A stretch of 64,000 nucleotides of DNA from Rhineura floridana. Taxonomy: Eukaryota > Chordata > Lepidosauria > Squamata > Rhineuridae. This document shows, in pieces, positions 1 to 11,709 of the stretch (positions are counted from its first letter, which is position 1; every line of letters begins with the position of its first letter). The stretch lies in assembly GCF_030035675.1 (NCBI RefSeq), contig NC_084495.1:9331001-9395000 (forward strand). Reading direction: 5' to 3'. Under the pieces are notes generated by a model that made no database searches, was not told the DNA's origin, and saw only the letters and a list, made by a program, of their open reading frames with translations. The translations under genes and the position numbers were made by a program.

Positions 1-375
1 TAAATAATTGAGACTTAGTAAAATAAGAAAAGCTACTTTATTTGTAGAAATACATAGCAGATAGGAAATGCATACCTTGTTCTAACTAACAGAGTTGGAG
101 GCGCAAAGCCCGGACGTGGGAGTTGCCCTCATGGCAGGAGAGAGAGCAAAGACAAAGATGTCTCCTCTCTCCTTGACAGTCAAAGAAGACGACAAAGGAA
201 GGCAGGGCAGGTCAGCTTCCCAGAGCATATCAGTTTTCAATGGAAGGAAGTTAGGTAGAGAAGAGCACAGGTAAAGGGAGGAAAGCCTTGCCAGCTGAGG
301 ACCCTAACTCTGTCTTCCTTCTGGAATACAAACAAAAGAACCCAAGCAGCAGTTGCTCTTGCCCCACTTCCTACA
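1..375 (-). mobile_element. LTR copy, family B (antisense, cut by window edge)
   Basis: The antisense end GCCCCACTTCC plus the block AATAAGAAAAGCTACTTTAT are diagnostic of family B, found nine times in the window. No internal retroelement sequence is attached. It is a fossil. Confidence 0.65.
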
Positions 376-508
376 AGGATTACCAGGTAAGGCTGGGAGA
401 GACTCCTGCCTGAAACCCTGGAAAGCCACTGCCAGTCAGTGTAGACAATACTGAGCTAGATGCACCAATGGGTTTCACTCAGTATAAGGCAGCTTCCTAT
501 GTTCCATT
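376..508 (+). repeat. SINE body fragment
   Basis: The body CCACTGCCAGTCAGTGTAGA and the tail TATAAGGCAGCTTCCTATG match the SINE seen at 7610 and, in reverse, at 62530. The tRNA-like head is missing. Confidence 0.6.
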
Positions 509-1014
509 GTGTGGAGGAATCTGGAGTTTTTACATTTTATTATGATCTGTCTACTCTTTTCCCTACACAGAGATGCACTGTTCCAATATGCTCAACAGCT
601 TCTGAGCAGTTCAAATTAGGAATTACAGGTGTAGTAGCTGTCTCAACCACAGCTATCAATAACTTGTGGTGTTGCTAGTATTCTGCGCTGGTGGCTAGTT
701 GTACAACCAAGAGCTTGTCCTGTGTGTAAATATTTCTAGCTGACAGCACTGCATGCCTAAGAAAATATTGTATCCATGCGCTTGTTCTGGAGCATGTTGA
801 CAAGACCCTCCTGCGTACATGGCGAGGGCTAACCACTTGGGTGTCCACTGAAAGGATCTGAACTCTTGAAACAAATGTTATGAAGCTATAATATGTGGGG
901 TGTGACTGCCAGTCTGTGTCTTGCCTCGTTTGATTGGAAGGCACCCCTACTCTCTGGGTTGGAGGTGCTAACGGTAAAAGCTGGCATCTCCAACATGCCA
1001 AGAATATCCTAAAC

Positions 1015-1406
1015 CAGGGGTTCCCAAACTGTGGTCTGCAGACCACCAGTGGTCCACAAGCTTCATTCAGATGGTCTGTGGCATGTCTTTGGATTTGTGG
1101 CTGAAGATGGGAGACAGCACATCCATTGCAGTAAATATTCATATTGATTTGTAATTCTTTTATTGCTTTGCTTATTACATTATATTGCATTTTATTGCAT
1201 TACAACTTAAATTCTATGGAATTCAGATTGTAATACCATAGAATACAATATGCAAGAAATAGAGGAAAATAAAAATGCAATAAAAATCACGCAACTTCTG
1301 ACAATGCCTGACAATTGATACGACAAGCAGAAAAAAATTACATGGTCAGCCAAGACCCTCCACAATTTTCAACTGGTCCATGAGGAAAAACATTTAGGAA
1401 TAACTG
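1015..1406. mobile_element. hAT-type miniature element
   Basis: The ends are inverted: CAGGGGTTCCCAAACT on the left and, reversed, CAGTTATTCCTAAATG on the right. Flanking 8-mers TCCTAAAC and TTCTAAAC are a near-perfect 8-bp target duplication. 516-1014 and 1407-1780 hold nothing I recognise. Confidence 0.7.
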
Positions 1407-1794
1407 TTCTAAACTACTAACTAATTTTCTGGCTCTTCAGTGCCAAAATGGGAGTTGGTAAATGGCTTTGTGGTCCACTTCTGGTTCATGAATAGTTCTT
1501 TATGGTTGCTTGTCTTCAGCCTCTACCCCATGTACATTGATACATGGAGGATGGGAAAGAAAGTCCAATTCTGTCTTGAGTTCGAGTTGGAGAGCAGCAG
1601 TTATTCTTGCTTATCTAGTCTGGGATGAAAAGGATGCAAATCTGTTGCATGTACAAAATAGCCCTGAAAGAGGGGAGATGTTTGGGGGTTTAACTGATAG
1701 GGTAAGACGAGGATTCAAGGGCAACTCGGGGATTGTGAAGAATCTATAAGGGTGCCTGCAAAAAGTAGTGACTGGCCGTCCTTCTGTTTTTCAG

Positions 1795-2213
1795 TTCACC
1801 AGAGCTATGTCTGGTTAATCACTGCAGGAGTAGCTACTATATTTGTTTGCACTTGTGTGTCCTACATCGCAGCCGGTTTCTGGAACTGGATAATGGAGCA
1901 CAGGTTGCTGAGAGCCCACAGTGAGGAACTGCAGGTGGAGCATGTTCTTCTTCCTCCAGGGCTTGTGGTCAGTGGTGGTTCTTATTTGTATGATGCCGGC
2001 ATAGACACAGATCCACCATCTCTAGATACTGAGGACCCTCAAGGTACCAATGACTTGCCCTCTGCCTTGGACAACCCACCTACACTGCAGTTCAGTCATT
2101 CAAGCTGTGGAATCTCTGAGGGTGAGGAGATCATTTTGTCTCCACTACATTATCCAGCTCATGTGCCACATCCTGCCCTAGAGCCAACCATGGAAACAGA
2201 ATCGTCATTCTAG
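1795..2213 (+). CDS. SHL1 exon 2 (Shisa-like membrane protein, 3' part; first exon outside window)
   Basis: This is the terminal coding exon of the first Shisa-like gene. The acceptor is a pyrimidine tract ending TTTTTCAG at 1794. Reading in phase 1, as in all the other copies, gives 138 codons ending in TAG at 2211-2213. The protein piece starts HQSYVWLITAG, runs through one hydrophobic helix rich in V, T, I and A, then NWIMEHR as a basic cytosolic flank. The acidic, proline-rich tail has the family-specific C-terminal block in divergent form (TLQFSHSS...EEIILSPLHYP). No signal peptide or cysteine-rich exon was found in 1-1794, so exon 1 should lie upstream of the window; intron lengths in the other copies are 0.9-6.6 kb. 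The recombined 3' UTR downstream matches the other genes. It is one of the most diverged tails in the array. Biochemical function is unknown; membership of the family is inferred from position, splice phase, helix and tail motif. Confidence 0.75.
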
Positions 2214-3850
2214 CCAAGGATTTGGTAGGGGCCCAACCTGTAAAGGTGAGAAAAGGGGAGCCCCCCCAAACATATCCCTGTGCTAAATCATCATAGCTCC
2301 TTTCAAGGAAATGTACTAACCCTACAATTACATGCTTTTAATGTGCTGTTAAATAGACTGACTACTCTTTTAGGCATATGGTGCTGTTGCCCAAAGGTAT
2401 CCTTCACCTGTTTGTGAAAAAATACACTGCTGTGTTGCAATCAGTGCATTAGTTGAGGGAATGCTGAAGTGGAATTGCACATCAGTCTCTTTACTGTTGT
2501 CTTCTCTTTAGGAGGGGAACTTGTGCTTAAAATAAATGAGGGCATTCCTGGTTGGATCCTGACATGCTACTGGTCTACCTGGACTGGATGGCAGCATATT
2601 GAATGTTTTGCTTTAAGAATAATTTTGTCGTTGAAGCCACGTAGACACCATACTTTTAAAGCACTATGATACCATTTTAACCATCACGGATTCACCCAAA
2701 TAATCCTGGGAAGTGTAGTGTACTGAGAGTTGTTAGGAGACCCCTACCCCCCCATACCTACACTTCCCAAAGTTTCCTGGGAAGAGGACTATATTGTTAA
2801 ACCACTCTGGGAATTTTAGCTCTGTGAGGGCAATAGGGATCTCCTAACAATTCTCAGCACAATTAACAAACTACAGTTCCCAGGATTCTTTGGAGGAAAG
2901 CCATGTCTGTTTACAAAGTGGTATAGTACTGCTTTAAATATATTGTGCTGATGTGGGTGAATAACAAATGACATCTTGAAGGGGCTTCTTTGCCTTTGAA
3001 CTAGAAGGCTCTGTCGCTAAAGGAAAGTGATGTGTGCACATATAGGTTGACTTGTGTGATGCCTCAAACCCTTGATTGTGGGGAGTGAAGGAACTGAGAG
3101 CCGGACACTAACAAGTTGTAAGGACATGAAGACTTTAGAGTTAGTTTTATGTTGTCAATTTATAGCTCTGTGTAGGTCCCTGAATAGGCAATGCATGAAG
3201 GCTGTCCAAGAAGCCAACTCTGATTGGACAAAGTATAGCTGAGTTGCCATGCAAAACACTTGGGAGGATAACACCTTGGAAACTCTACTCTGGGGGAATG
3301 TACTTTGGGTCATCTTACCTATGAATAATTCTGTTTCTCTGCTTCTTCCCTGTCTTGTGTGCTAACCTCTTATAGCTCTGAAAGTCACTGAAAAGGCAAA
3401 ACATGGAGGATGCACCTAAACACCGCAAACATTGTCAGTGAAAGCAAGACGAAGTATTTTTTAAACTTCACGTGAAATACTTGGGTGGACAGCTCCTGGG
3501 GGAATGTACAATTCCTGGAAATGTACTTTGGGCCATCTTACCAATGAATAATTCTCTTTGGGTTTTCTGACTTGTGGTTTCTCTACCTGTTGACAGGACC
3601 CAGGAAAATGTCTCTTACGCTGCCTAGAAAAGCATAGGGGTTATGCTGCCTAGCACCCCAAGGTTTTAAAACTTTAATATTGTGTGAACACTTCTTTGTA
3701 TTAACCTTGAAGAAACTAAGCAGGAGTGTGCCTTTTGAGAGTGAAGTGCTTCTGGGATGCAATAAGCTGTTTTTAGCCTGGACATTTACCAACTTAATGG
3801 TTTTTTAATTGTACGTCCGTAATCATCAATAAAAGTCATGTGTAGCATTT
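2214..3850 (+). other. SHL1 3' UTR with poly(A) signal
   Basis: The stretch after the SHL1 stop aligns by eye with the 3' UTRs of the other copies, including the block TAGCTCTGAAAGTCACTGA near 3374 followed by a GCAAACATTG segment. A canonical AATAAA lies at 3828-3833, at the position equivalent to the signals of SHL2, 4, 5 and 6. A palindromic miniature element (2641-2950) interrupts the UTR. Confidence 0.6.
2641..2950. mobile_element. Palindromic miniature element in SHL1 3' UTR
   Basis: The two ends are inverted copies: the left arm has CTTTTAAAGCACTATGATACC and the right arm, read in reverse, TTTAAAGCAGTACTATACC. Both continue into an inverted AATCCTGGGAA(G/C)TGTAGT segment. A relative lies at 54392-54557. 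Target duplications were not defined, so the superfamily is uncertain (hAT-like by appearance). Confidence 0.6.
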
Positions 3851-4133
3851 TTTTAAGTGTGTATTTTCTTGGAGTGGTTTGTTTGACTTCCGATGGAATC
3901 CTACTGTAGCTGCTGCTTTGAATCCTATGGTCCATGTTTTTAGCTTCTTCAATAAGCTTGCAATTCAAGGCCAAAGCAGGCTTAGAAGCCCTGTGACTGG
4001 AAGGCCTGGCTGATACTCCTTTGAGGCAAAGGGGATGGAACAGCATGTAGTAGGTGTATGTCGAACCCTTCACTTAACTAGCCTACTGTCTTTCTTCCAG
4101 CTAGATTTGTGACATACAGGCTAAATTTTAGTT

Positions 4134-4424
4134 CTTTTTTTTTTTTTTAAAAACACCAGCTTGCTCTTTTGGGTTTAAAACTCTAAGTAATGTCTTCTAA
4201 ATTCAGGTTCTTCTTTTTCTTTGTCTTGTAGATCACCAGGGTCTTCAACAACATTTGCATGTGCATGAACTTCTGCTACTATTTTAGATAGAGATACTGG
4301 CAAACCTCCATAGTTCTGGGGCTTTGATACAAGTTTAACTTCATAATTCTCCCCACCTCGTTTTTTGAGATGAGCATTTGTATTGTCAAGGGCTCTTTGG
4401 TTATGTAGAATCCCACAACTGCTT
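4134..4424 (-). pseudogene. Antisense retrocopy-like fragment of an unidentified protein
   Basis: Read on the minus strand there is an open stretch of about 83 codons ending in TAA at 4175-4177. Its composition is protein-like (HLKKRGGENYEVKLVSKPQN, then LPVSLSKIVAEVHAHAN), and a stop interrupts the same frame just upstream. A run of T at 4134-4148 lies where a poly(A) tail would be on that strand. This suggests a processed pseudogene, 5'-incomplete. I could not recognise the parent gene. It could also be a piece of a LINE. Confidence 0.4.
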
Positions 4425-5220
4425 CTTTAATTTCCTCCTCTATAGCCTAATTTTCGGTCTGAAACAATAATGCACCATGGAAAGTAAAGTGCTTGCTTGC
4501 AGTTCTTATCTAGTGGTCAGCTTTGAAATGCAGGCTGAGTTCACTGCCTGGGCAAGAAGTGATTCATGCAGAAAGCACAAATCTCATTTGAAATAGAGAG
4601 AGGATGAGCTAAGATGTCTTATCAGTGATGTTATGATTACAGAAGGTGAGATCATGAGAACTGTGGGAACAGAAAGTAAACATCCAGTGAGTTGATTTGG
4701 CAGTGCCACCTATTGGCCACCTACAAAACTAGAAATTACATATTACAGTCATTTCTCTGCCTATCATAAAGGGAGCTCAGAGCACAGTGCAGGGCACATC
4801 AACAGCAGATATCAACCATTGAACATTGATAGCATAGTGTCCTGGAGGCATAGGGAAGGCTGTTAATCCAATAGTCAGGAGACTCCCTTCCATATATTAT
4901 AACAAAAGGGAGCCTCCTTGAGTAACCGCATGGTAAAGTATTATCTGCTCTGAAGAATCATAATCTGCTAGCTGTTAACAAATAAAGCAACCTAATTAGC
5001 ACATCTTGGTATCAATCTTTATTGCTTATCTGAATTCATCAAAATTAACATCTCTCCACCCCCCTAGGCAAATGCAGGGGGGGGTGACAGAACAGCATTA
5101 GAGCCTCAAATTCTCTTCTGGTTCACATCTGAGCTGCCAAGGAATCACCTTCTCCACTTCCCCCCGCCCCACAAGTCTCCCAAACTCATTGGAGAAAGTG
5201 GGGGTGGACTTTACCTGTAA

Positions 5221-6125
5221 AGAAGCAGACTTTAACTCTGCTGTAGTCACTGAGGCTTCAGACTTGGTAAAATAAGAAAAAGCTTACTTTACTGAAGGAA
5301 ATACATAATAGATCGGAAAGGGATTCTAGTTCTAAGGGTGCAATCCAGGCTGAGGGGAGTTGGATACGGTGGATCTCTGACTGAGCTGGCTGGGTTCTGA
5401 CTCAGCTGGGCTATGCTGGTGTAAGTCCCTCAGCCTGGCTCAGCTGGGGCTCAGCTTGCCCAGCCAGCTCATCCGGGGTCTAAACCAGTTCAGCTGAGAC
5501 CAGCATAAGTGACGCCAGCATAAACCGGCATAGGTCCTATAGAAGGGGCATGTTGGGGGAGTGGCCGAGGGAGGGGACTTAGGCCACATCCTACTTGTGT
5601 TCAGAGTGCTCCTGCAGGTCCCTATTCAAGCAAAAGTTATGTCAGAAAAAAGGTCTAAGAAAATAAATACAATAGAAGTGAATGAAGAGGGCTTACTCCC
5701 CAGGAGGGGTATTTGGGAGAGCAGGCTTTTACTTTCCGGTCCCTGTGCACAGCTCCTGGATAAGTCAGTGTTGAGCCAACCCAGAGGCTCCTGAATGCCA
5801 ACTGGATGTGATGGAACTTTATGTCGGTTTCTCTTGTGTTGGCACCACTTACACAGGCTTCACCTGAGTTGGATTTGCTCTGTAACTAGCTAAATTGGAG
5901 GCACAAGGTCCTGGCATGGTCTTTGCCCTCATGCTAAGAGAGACAAAGCAAAGATGTCTAATATGTCAAAGAGATGGAGATGAAGCAGGAAGGACAGTTG
6001 TAAGGTGTGGTCAGAATCCCCAAGAAGTATTGGTTTACAGGAAGGAAGATTAGTAGGTGAGCAAATGACAGATGCAGTTTACCAACCTGGTGGACTCCTC
6101 TCTATCTCCCTTCAGACATGCAAAA
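5221..6125 (-). mobile_element. LTR copy, family B (antisense), with a Harbinger-like insert
   Basis: Family B blocks occur on both sides of an inserted element (5336-5882): CTTGGTAAAATAAGAAAAAG before it and CTAAATTGGAGGCACAAGG after it. The outer ends are approximate. It is a fossil without internal genes. Confidence 0.6.
5336..5882. mobile_element. Harbinger-like non-autonomous element nested in an LTR
   Basis: TAA occurs on both sides (5333-5335 and 5883-5885), the usual 3-bp target of PIF/Harbinger. The ends GGGTGCAATCCAGGCTGAG and, reversed, CAGAGCAAATCCAACTCAGG are inverted copies. No transposase was seen. Confidence 0.6.
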
Positions 6126-6134
6126 CCAATTCAT

Positions 6135-6560
6135 TTATTTTTATTTATTATTTGATTTATATCCCTTCCTCCCAGCAGGAGCCCAGGGTGACCAAAAAAG
6201 CACTAAAAACACTTTAAAACATTATAAAGACTTTAAAATACATTAAAACAAAACAACTTTAAAAACATTTCTCTAAAAAGTCTTGAAGACATCTTTCTTT
6301 AAAAAATGTTAAAAAACATAGTTTTTTTTTAAAAAAAGTTTAAAAACATAGTAAAAAGCAATTCCAACACAGAAGCAGATTGGGATAAGATCTCAACTTA
6401 GAAGGCTTGTTGAAAGAGGAAGGTCTTCAAAAGGTGCCGAAAAGATAACAGAGATGGTGCCTATTTAAGGTGCATTCCCAGAATTCCAACATTCCATGGC
6501 GCCTTTTAAGCAGTGGCACCAAGACTTTCTAGAGTTTCAATGTCAAGTTGGGGGGGAGGG
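6135..6560. repeat. Dispersed repeat shared with 58385-58745
   Basis: Both copies begin with a CC(T/A)C.CTTCCTCC segment followed by an AGGAGCCC(A/G)GGGTG motif, then a run of AAAACAT words and AAGGCTTGTTGAAAGA. The class is unclear; it is possibly the end of an old LINE. Confidence 0.5.
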
Positions 6561-7119
6561 GTCTTTCAGAGATCTTTTGGGTCTTCCTGTGATTGCAGAT
6601 TTTCTTGATGTGGGCTCTGGCCCCATTTAGCCTTTCCACTTATAATTAAGCTCTTTAACAGAACAACCCTATGCATGTCTGTTAAGTCAGACAGATGGGC
6701 GACTAACAAATAAAATTTTATTATTTTATTATTATTATTATGTTTACTCAGAATTAAGTCCCACTATATCCAAAGAGGTTTACTGCAATGTAAGATGGCA
6801 ATTTTAACTCACCTACCTGGGAGTAAGTCCCATCAAATATAGTAAAACTTACTTCTTTAGGGAATCTAGCCACACATATGCACATGAGCATAGCAGGATA
6901 GTGCATGTTTATTCAGAAATAAGTCTCACAGGGTTCAATGTGCTTTCCCAAGTGAGTATGTTTACAGCCCAATAGTATGCATTTTTGCTCAGAAGTAATT
7001 GCCAAAGATTTTAATGGCCCTTAATAGCCAAGTAAGTGAAAGATGTGCATTAATGTGTATTCAGGAGGAAGTCCAACATTGTTCAATAGTGCTTATTTTT
7101 GAGTGCTCAGTAAACACAT

Positions 7120-7345
7120 TCATTCATTTTATTTATTTACTACATTTATATCCTGCCTTTACTTCAAGATGTTCATTCAAGGCAGAGTACAGAGTTTAGC
7201 ACCCCGCCTCAGTATTGCCCTCACAACAACCCTGAGAGGTAGGTAAGGGTGAAAGATCCCAAACATGAGCTTCATGGTCGCAGTGGGGATTTAAACGTGG
7301 TCCTCCTAGTCTAGCACTCTAACCGCTACACCATGCTGACTCTTG
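7120..7345 (-). repeat. tRNA-headed SINE, antisense
   Basis: It carries the antisense head (CTCTAACCGCTACACCATGC) and the ACAACAACCCTGAGAGGTAGG body common to several SINEs in this window. It is not a tRNA gene. Confidence 0.55.
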
Positions 7346-7609
7346 AGAAAAAGCTCCACTAAATAAAGTGAGACTTCCCAGTAGTCCTGCATGGGATCCA
7401 ACTGATTTCTAAGGATGGATGCCTCTGGAGGGCACAATATGACATTACTTCCAAGCAAACATAAGCTGGCTTGGTTTGTTTGTGACTCCCTATGGCACTT
7501 ACTTCTGAGTAAGCTTGAATGGGCTTGTGCTGTTAGCCACCCACAATTCAGGGCCAAGAGACGGGTTCATGGTCCGCTTGCAGCAGGAGTTATTTGCCTC
7601 CATTTCAAG

Positions 7610-7812
7610 AGGGGGGGGAGCAGCGTTGGAACTGCCTTAAGATACCTCCGTTGCATGCAGAAAGTTCCCGGTTCAAGTCCCGGCGTCCCCAGTGAGGAGT
7701 GGGAATGGTCCCTCCCCAATCTAAACCCTGGAAAACCGCTGCCAAATAGCGGAGAAGATTCTCAGCTTGATGAACCAAGGGCCTGACTCAGGGTAAGACA
7801 ATTCCCCCATGT
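7610..7812 (+). repeat. tRNA-headed SINE just upstream of SHL2 promoter
   Basis: A B-box-like GGTTCAAGTCC near 7672 follows GTTGCATGCAGAAAG, then the CGCTGCCAAATAGCGGAGAA body and GACTCAGGGTAAGACAATTC tail. It ends about 30 bp before the conserved promoter block. Confidence 0.6.
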
Positions 7813-7841
7813 AACGATGATCCCAAGAGGTCCTTGTCTGG

Positions 7842-8038
7842 CAGGGATCGGGGCCGCCAGACCAGCTGAGACGAGTTGCTTTCCCGCCCTCGTTTCTTGA
7901 GGGAATATAAAAGGTGGTTTTAGTGGACCGAGCGTGTTTATTAGACGGGGCGGGTTTGGAATAACTCGCCTGGGGCAGCCGGCCTGCGGGGGGAAGAGGC
8001 GTCGCTGCGAGCGGCCCCGGCCTGGAGAAGCTGACGCC
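7842..8038 (+). promoter_or_regulatory. SHL2 proximal promoter and 5' leader
   Basis: A block shared by all six visible promoters begins GGGATCGGGGCC at 7844 and includes CAGCTGAGAC with an E-box CAGCTG at 7863-7868. A TATA box TATAAAA lies at 7906-7912. About 30 bp further is the conserved GTTTATTAGACGG segment, the likely transcription start region. The leader before the ATG is about 100 bp. Confidence 0.65.
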
Positions 8039-8339
8039 ATGGAGTGGGCTCTGCTCTGCGCCCTGGCCCTGCTGCTGCGCCCTGGCCCTGGTCTAGGAGG
8101 AGGAGAGGCTTCGACGACGGCTGAGGATGATGAAATGTGCAGCCGCTGGCTCTACGGGATGGAGCCGCCGGTGGTGGATGACTTCGAGTGCGCGGAGCAG
8201 TACGACGGCGAGGACGTCAAGTACTGTTGCGGAACCTGCGGCCAGACCTCCGGCTGCTCCTTAGAAGAGGCCGCTGAAGACGAGGAGCAGCGCCCCACCT
8301 GCGGCCAAGAGATCTGGCATTCTTCGCCCCCTGTGTCAA
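8039..8339 (+). CDS. SHL2 exon 1: signal peptide and Shisa cysteine-rich ectodomain
   Basis: The exon encodes residues 1-100 of a 246-residue type I membrane protein. The ATG at 8039 is chosen because every paralogue starts at the aligned position a short way downstream of a TATA box; the open frame extends further upstream but that part is 5' leader. Residues 1-22 are a leucine-rich signal peptide. The ectodomain has cysteines at about 34, 51, 63, 64, 67, 73 and 88, with YCCGTC at 62-67, the Shisa signature, and a strongly acidic segment (EEAAEDEEQ) after it. The donor is TCAA|GTAAGG at 8340, leaving one base for phase 1. A hAT miniature element begins only 13 bp into the intron. Shisa proteins generally act in the ER or at the membrane on maturation or trafficking of partner receptors; the partner here is unknown. 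Confidence 0.87.
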
Positions 8340-8352
8340 GTAAGGGGAGCTA

Positions 8353-8749
8353 CAGGGGTGTAGTCGTCCAGGGTCTCGGGGGTCTTAGACTTTTTTGGGA
8401 GGAGGATCCCAGCAGGATTCCTGCGTCTCCAGCATCCTGTGAGCCAATCAGCATGAAAGGGGAGTGTGTTAGCTGCTAAGAAAAGTTTTGGAGCATATTT
8501 TCTTGTCCTTTCCTGCTGATTGGAGCCAGTCAGAGTGAATGGAGGTGAGTCAACCACTGAGGATACTCTTTTCAGCAGCTAACGCTCTCCCCTTTTATGC
8601 TGATTGGCTCCTGGAGACATCTGTTGTTGCTGGAGAAGGTATTGACACCGATCTCATTCTAAAATAAAAAATAAAAAACGATAGAAGGGGGCATGGCTAT
8701 GGCTATCATGAAGGGACCCTGCACTTCTGAATTTGCCACTACGCTATTG
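8353..8749. mobile_element. hAT-type miniature element 13 bp inside SHL2 intron
   Basis: A perfect 8-bp duplication GGGAGCTA flanks it (8345-8352 and 8750-8757). The ends are CAGGGGTGTAGTCG and, reversed, CAATAGCGTAGTGG. Internal arms (GAGCCAATCAGCATGAAAGG and its inverse near 8600) form a second palindrome. Relatives occur at 16568, 22504, 23557 and 41225. Confidence 0.78.
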
Positions 8750-9516
8750 GGGAGCTATCCCTGTCCATCTTTAAGGGGGCTGGAGTGGCTGCTACAAAGC
8801 CAAAGCAAAAATATTTAAAAACTGACCCCCAAGCTGATACAAAAATCTCCCCCCCATCCCCCAAACCCCCACAGCCCAACCCAAAGGGCCAGAAAGTCCT
8901 CCGAAAGAAGCTGCGTTTGAAGGCCTCCTGGGTTGGAGGGTGGGGCAAGGCAGGTGGAAACAGCCTCCCCTGATGGAAATCTCTTTGAAACTGAATTTTA
9001 AAAAATGCAGTCAACCTGCTCCCACCAGTAAACTGTTTAGTCCCTTCCTCTCCTCTGCCCTGTTTTTCCCCTCCCTCAACAAACACTCATTCTGTGGCCA
9101 TTGAACACTGCTTGGTCTTCACTGGGCTATTTCCAGGTCTCCCCCCCTCCCCCCCACCCGTGAACATACAGTTCGGGTTTTTTGTTTTGTACTTCTGAAA
9201 ACCTTGAGGTTTGCCTTCTGATCCTTCCTGTGTGTCCGAGATGCCGTTTCAGTTACATAAGGATCGGTGCGCAGCAAATGATGCAACTCCTTGTATCTAG
9301 CAGGGGTGCCAGTGTATTGTCCACAGGAACATAGGTGCCCGCAGATGCCTTCCCTGGCACTTCTAAGATCCCTTTTCCCTTCCCTACCCACACGGACATT
9401 AGGCTTAGAAGAAGCATTCTGTTGTAGCCAATATAATTGGTTGCCGCGCATGCGTGATTGCGCTATGTGTGTGATGCTCACAACAGCGTTTTTTCCCGAT
9501 TTGCAAATGTGCTTAT

Positions 9517-9955
9517 TGTTGGAATATGTGGTTCAGCTTGAATTGGTGGGTTGGGACTGCATGGGGTTAAAATGGGTAGGTAGCAGGGGATCAAAGTATA
9601 GGTACAGCCTTGCAATCAGAAGGTCTCCTCTCTAACTCTTCCTTCCTATGTGAACTGTTATTCTTAGGATGTTTTTTCTTCTCTCTCAAGAGAATGAGAG
9701 AAGACGTCTTCTCTTCTCTGTCTCCTCACAACATGAGGGCAAACACTAGGCTTAGTGTTTGTGTCTCCAACTTAGCTAGTTAACTAGATTAGGACTCTTT
9801 CCTATCAAGTATGTACTTCCAGAATAAAGCAGTTGTTTCTGATTTTGAAGCTTAAAGTCTTAGTCTGACTAATTCCATGGAAGGTGTAATATTTAGCAAG
9901 GATTCAAACGCACAAAGCTCACTCAGATGCTCTCTAATTTCACGACTCTGCAACA
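9517..9955 (+). mobile_element. LTR copy, family A
   Basis: It starts TGTTGGAATATGTGG and ends CAACA, with CTTAT and CTGAT beside the ends as a near-matching 5-bp duplication. It contains CAGAATAAAGCAGTTG with the LTR's own poly(A) signal. It is a fossil in the SHL2 intron; 8758-9516 is otherwise unique intron sequence sharing short blocks with the SHL3 and SHL6 introns. Confidence 0.7.
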
Positions 9956-10468
9956 CTGATTTGACCCCAAACCATTGCTGGCATTGGTTGTTGTTATTTC
10001 TTCTTACCCGCTGTTCACCATAAGGTCCCAGGATGGATTACAGCAATTTAAATTTCAATATTAAAAACTGTTTAAAACAAATCACAGTCACAGGAATAGA
10101 GGGAATCCTGAAAACATATACTATATAGCCAGGGTAAAAAGGTGCATCTTCAGCATATGATGGAAACCATATATTAACGGTGCCAGATGCCCAAGCTAGT
10201 TGCTACCACAGAGGAGGTGATCCCCTCTTTTGATCTACAGGGCAACACCACTCTTAACAAGCCCTAGCTCTCGCGGTATCATATTTCTGAGTAGCCATGA
10301 TTAGGATTTTGCGGTACGGCATCGGTGATGATTACAGATTCTGGGTTAGATGCAAACTAAGGCTGCCATCCTAACCATGTCTACACAGAAGTAAGTCATA
10401 CTGAATTCAGTGTTGCTTTTCCCCACAGAAGTGGGGTTAGGATTGCAGCCTAAGTTAGCTGAACTTGG

Positions 10469-10981
10469 TGTTGGAATGTATGAGGTTCAACTCCAACTTG
10501 GTGGGTTGAGGCTGCATGGGGTTAATAAGGGTAGCTAGAGAGCTAGACCGCTTGCTGGTTGAGGCTATACCGATCCCTTTGATCCTCTGCCGTCTCTTCC
10601 CTTCCTGCTAGGCTGATAAGCAAAGGAATGTTGATCCCAGTTCCTTCTCACCTTTCTCAGTGTTCTCTTTCTCTCTAGAGGGGAGCAGACATCTTCTCTT
10701 TGTCTCTCCTCTCAACCAGGATGAGGGCCAGCACTGGGACCAGTGCAGGCTGCTCCAGCATAGCCAGTTAGCTAGATATAGGACTCTTTCCTATCAAGCA
10801 TGTACTTCCAGAATAAAGTAGTTGTTCCTTATTTTAAAGCTTAAAGTCTCTGTCTGACTAATTTGCAGGGAAGGTAGAATCTTAGCAAAGATTCAAACAC
10901 ACACACAAACTAAGCTCGCTCAATAGTCTCCGTTCCGCAGTGCTACACAACTCTGCTACGCAACTCAATAAAATTCCAACA
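10469..10981 (+). mobile_element. LTR copy, family A
   Basis: It begins TGTTGGAATGTATGAGG and ends TTCCAACA, between perfect 5-bp repeats CTTGG (10464-10468 and 10982-10986). No internal genes are attached. It lies in the SHL2 intron. Confidence 0.78.
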
Positions 10982-11244
10982 CTTGGTTCCCATTGATTAC
11001 AATGGGAACCAGTCAATAGGATGGCTAACTTACGTTACTGATTTCAGTAGCACCCACATCCAGCAAAGTGTTCATGCAACCTCAATTCTATTGACCTATG
11101 TTGCTTTGTCCCAGGTAAATGGGATTGAAATTGTACCCTTCTTTCAACCCTTTTTCAGGTGATCCTTCACAAGATGGCTTAACAATAAAAATGTTGAACA
11201 AAATAATTCAGGAAATAGAGCAAAGCACTGATAACTGTGACTAA

Positions 11245-11709
11245 TGTCGGAGAGTCGCGATGCTGGGAACGGAGAGTACTGAGCGAGCTTATATGTGTGT
11301 GTTTGAATCCTTGCTAAAGATTCCCTGTAAATTAGTCAGACTTTAAGCTTTAAAATAAGAAATAACTACTTTATTCTGGAAGTACATACTTGATAGGAAA
11401 GAGTCCTATATCTAGCTAACTAGTGAAGTTGGAGCTGCAAACACTGAGCCCAGTGCTTGCCCTTATGCTTTGGAGGAGAGGGAGAGACAAAGGAATATGT
11501 CTACTCCCCTCTCAAGAGAAAGAAGTAAGAAGGAGGGAAGGAACTGTGATCAACATCCTCTGAATATCAGTCTAGCAGGAAGGGAGAGACAGCAGGAGAT
11601 CAAAGGACAGGTATAGCCTAGCAACCAAGAGGTCTCCTCTCTAGCTACTCTTTTTAACCCCATGCAGCCTCAACCCACAAGTTGGAGTTGAACCACATAT
11701 ATTCCAACA
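11245..11709 (-). mobile_element. LTR copy, family A (antisense)
   Basis: It runs from TGTCGGAGAGTCGCGATG to ATTCCAACA, between perfect 5-bp repeats ACTAA. It splits a SHL2 intron stretch that is continuous in the SHL3-6 introns. Confidence 0.8.

Noticed and set aside
675-1190. 171-codon minus-strand open frame
   Set aside because: It overlaps a hAT element, has no recognisable domain and no codon-level conservation visible.
7934-8038. Upstream extension of SHL2 exon 1 frame
   Set aside because: It starts at the predicted transcription start region and has no signal peptide; the aligned ATG at 8039 fits all paralogues.
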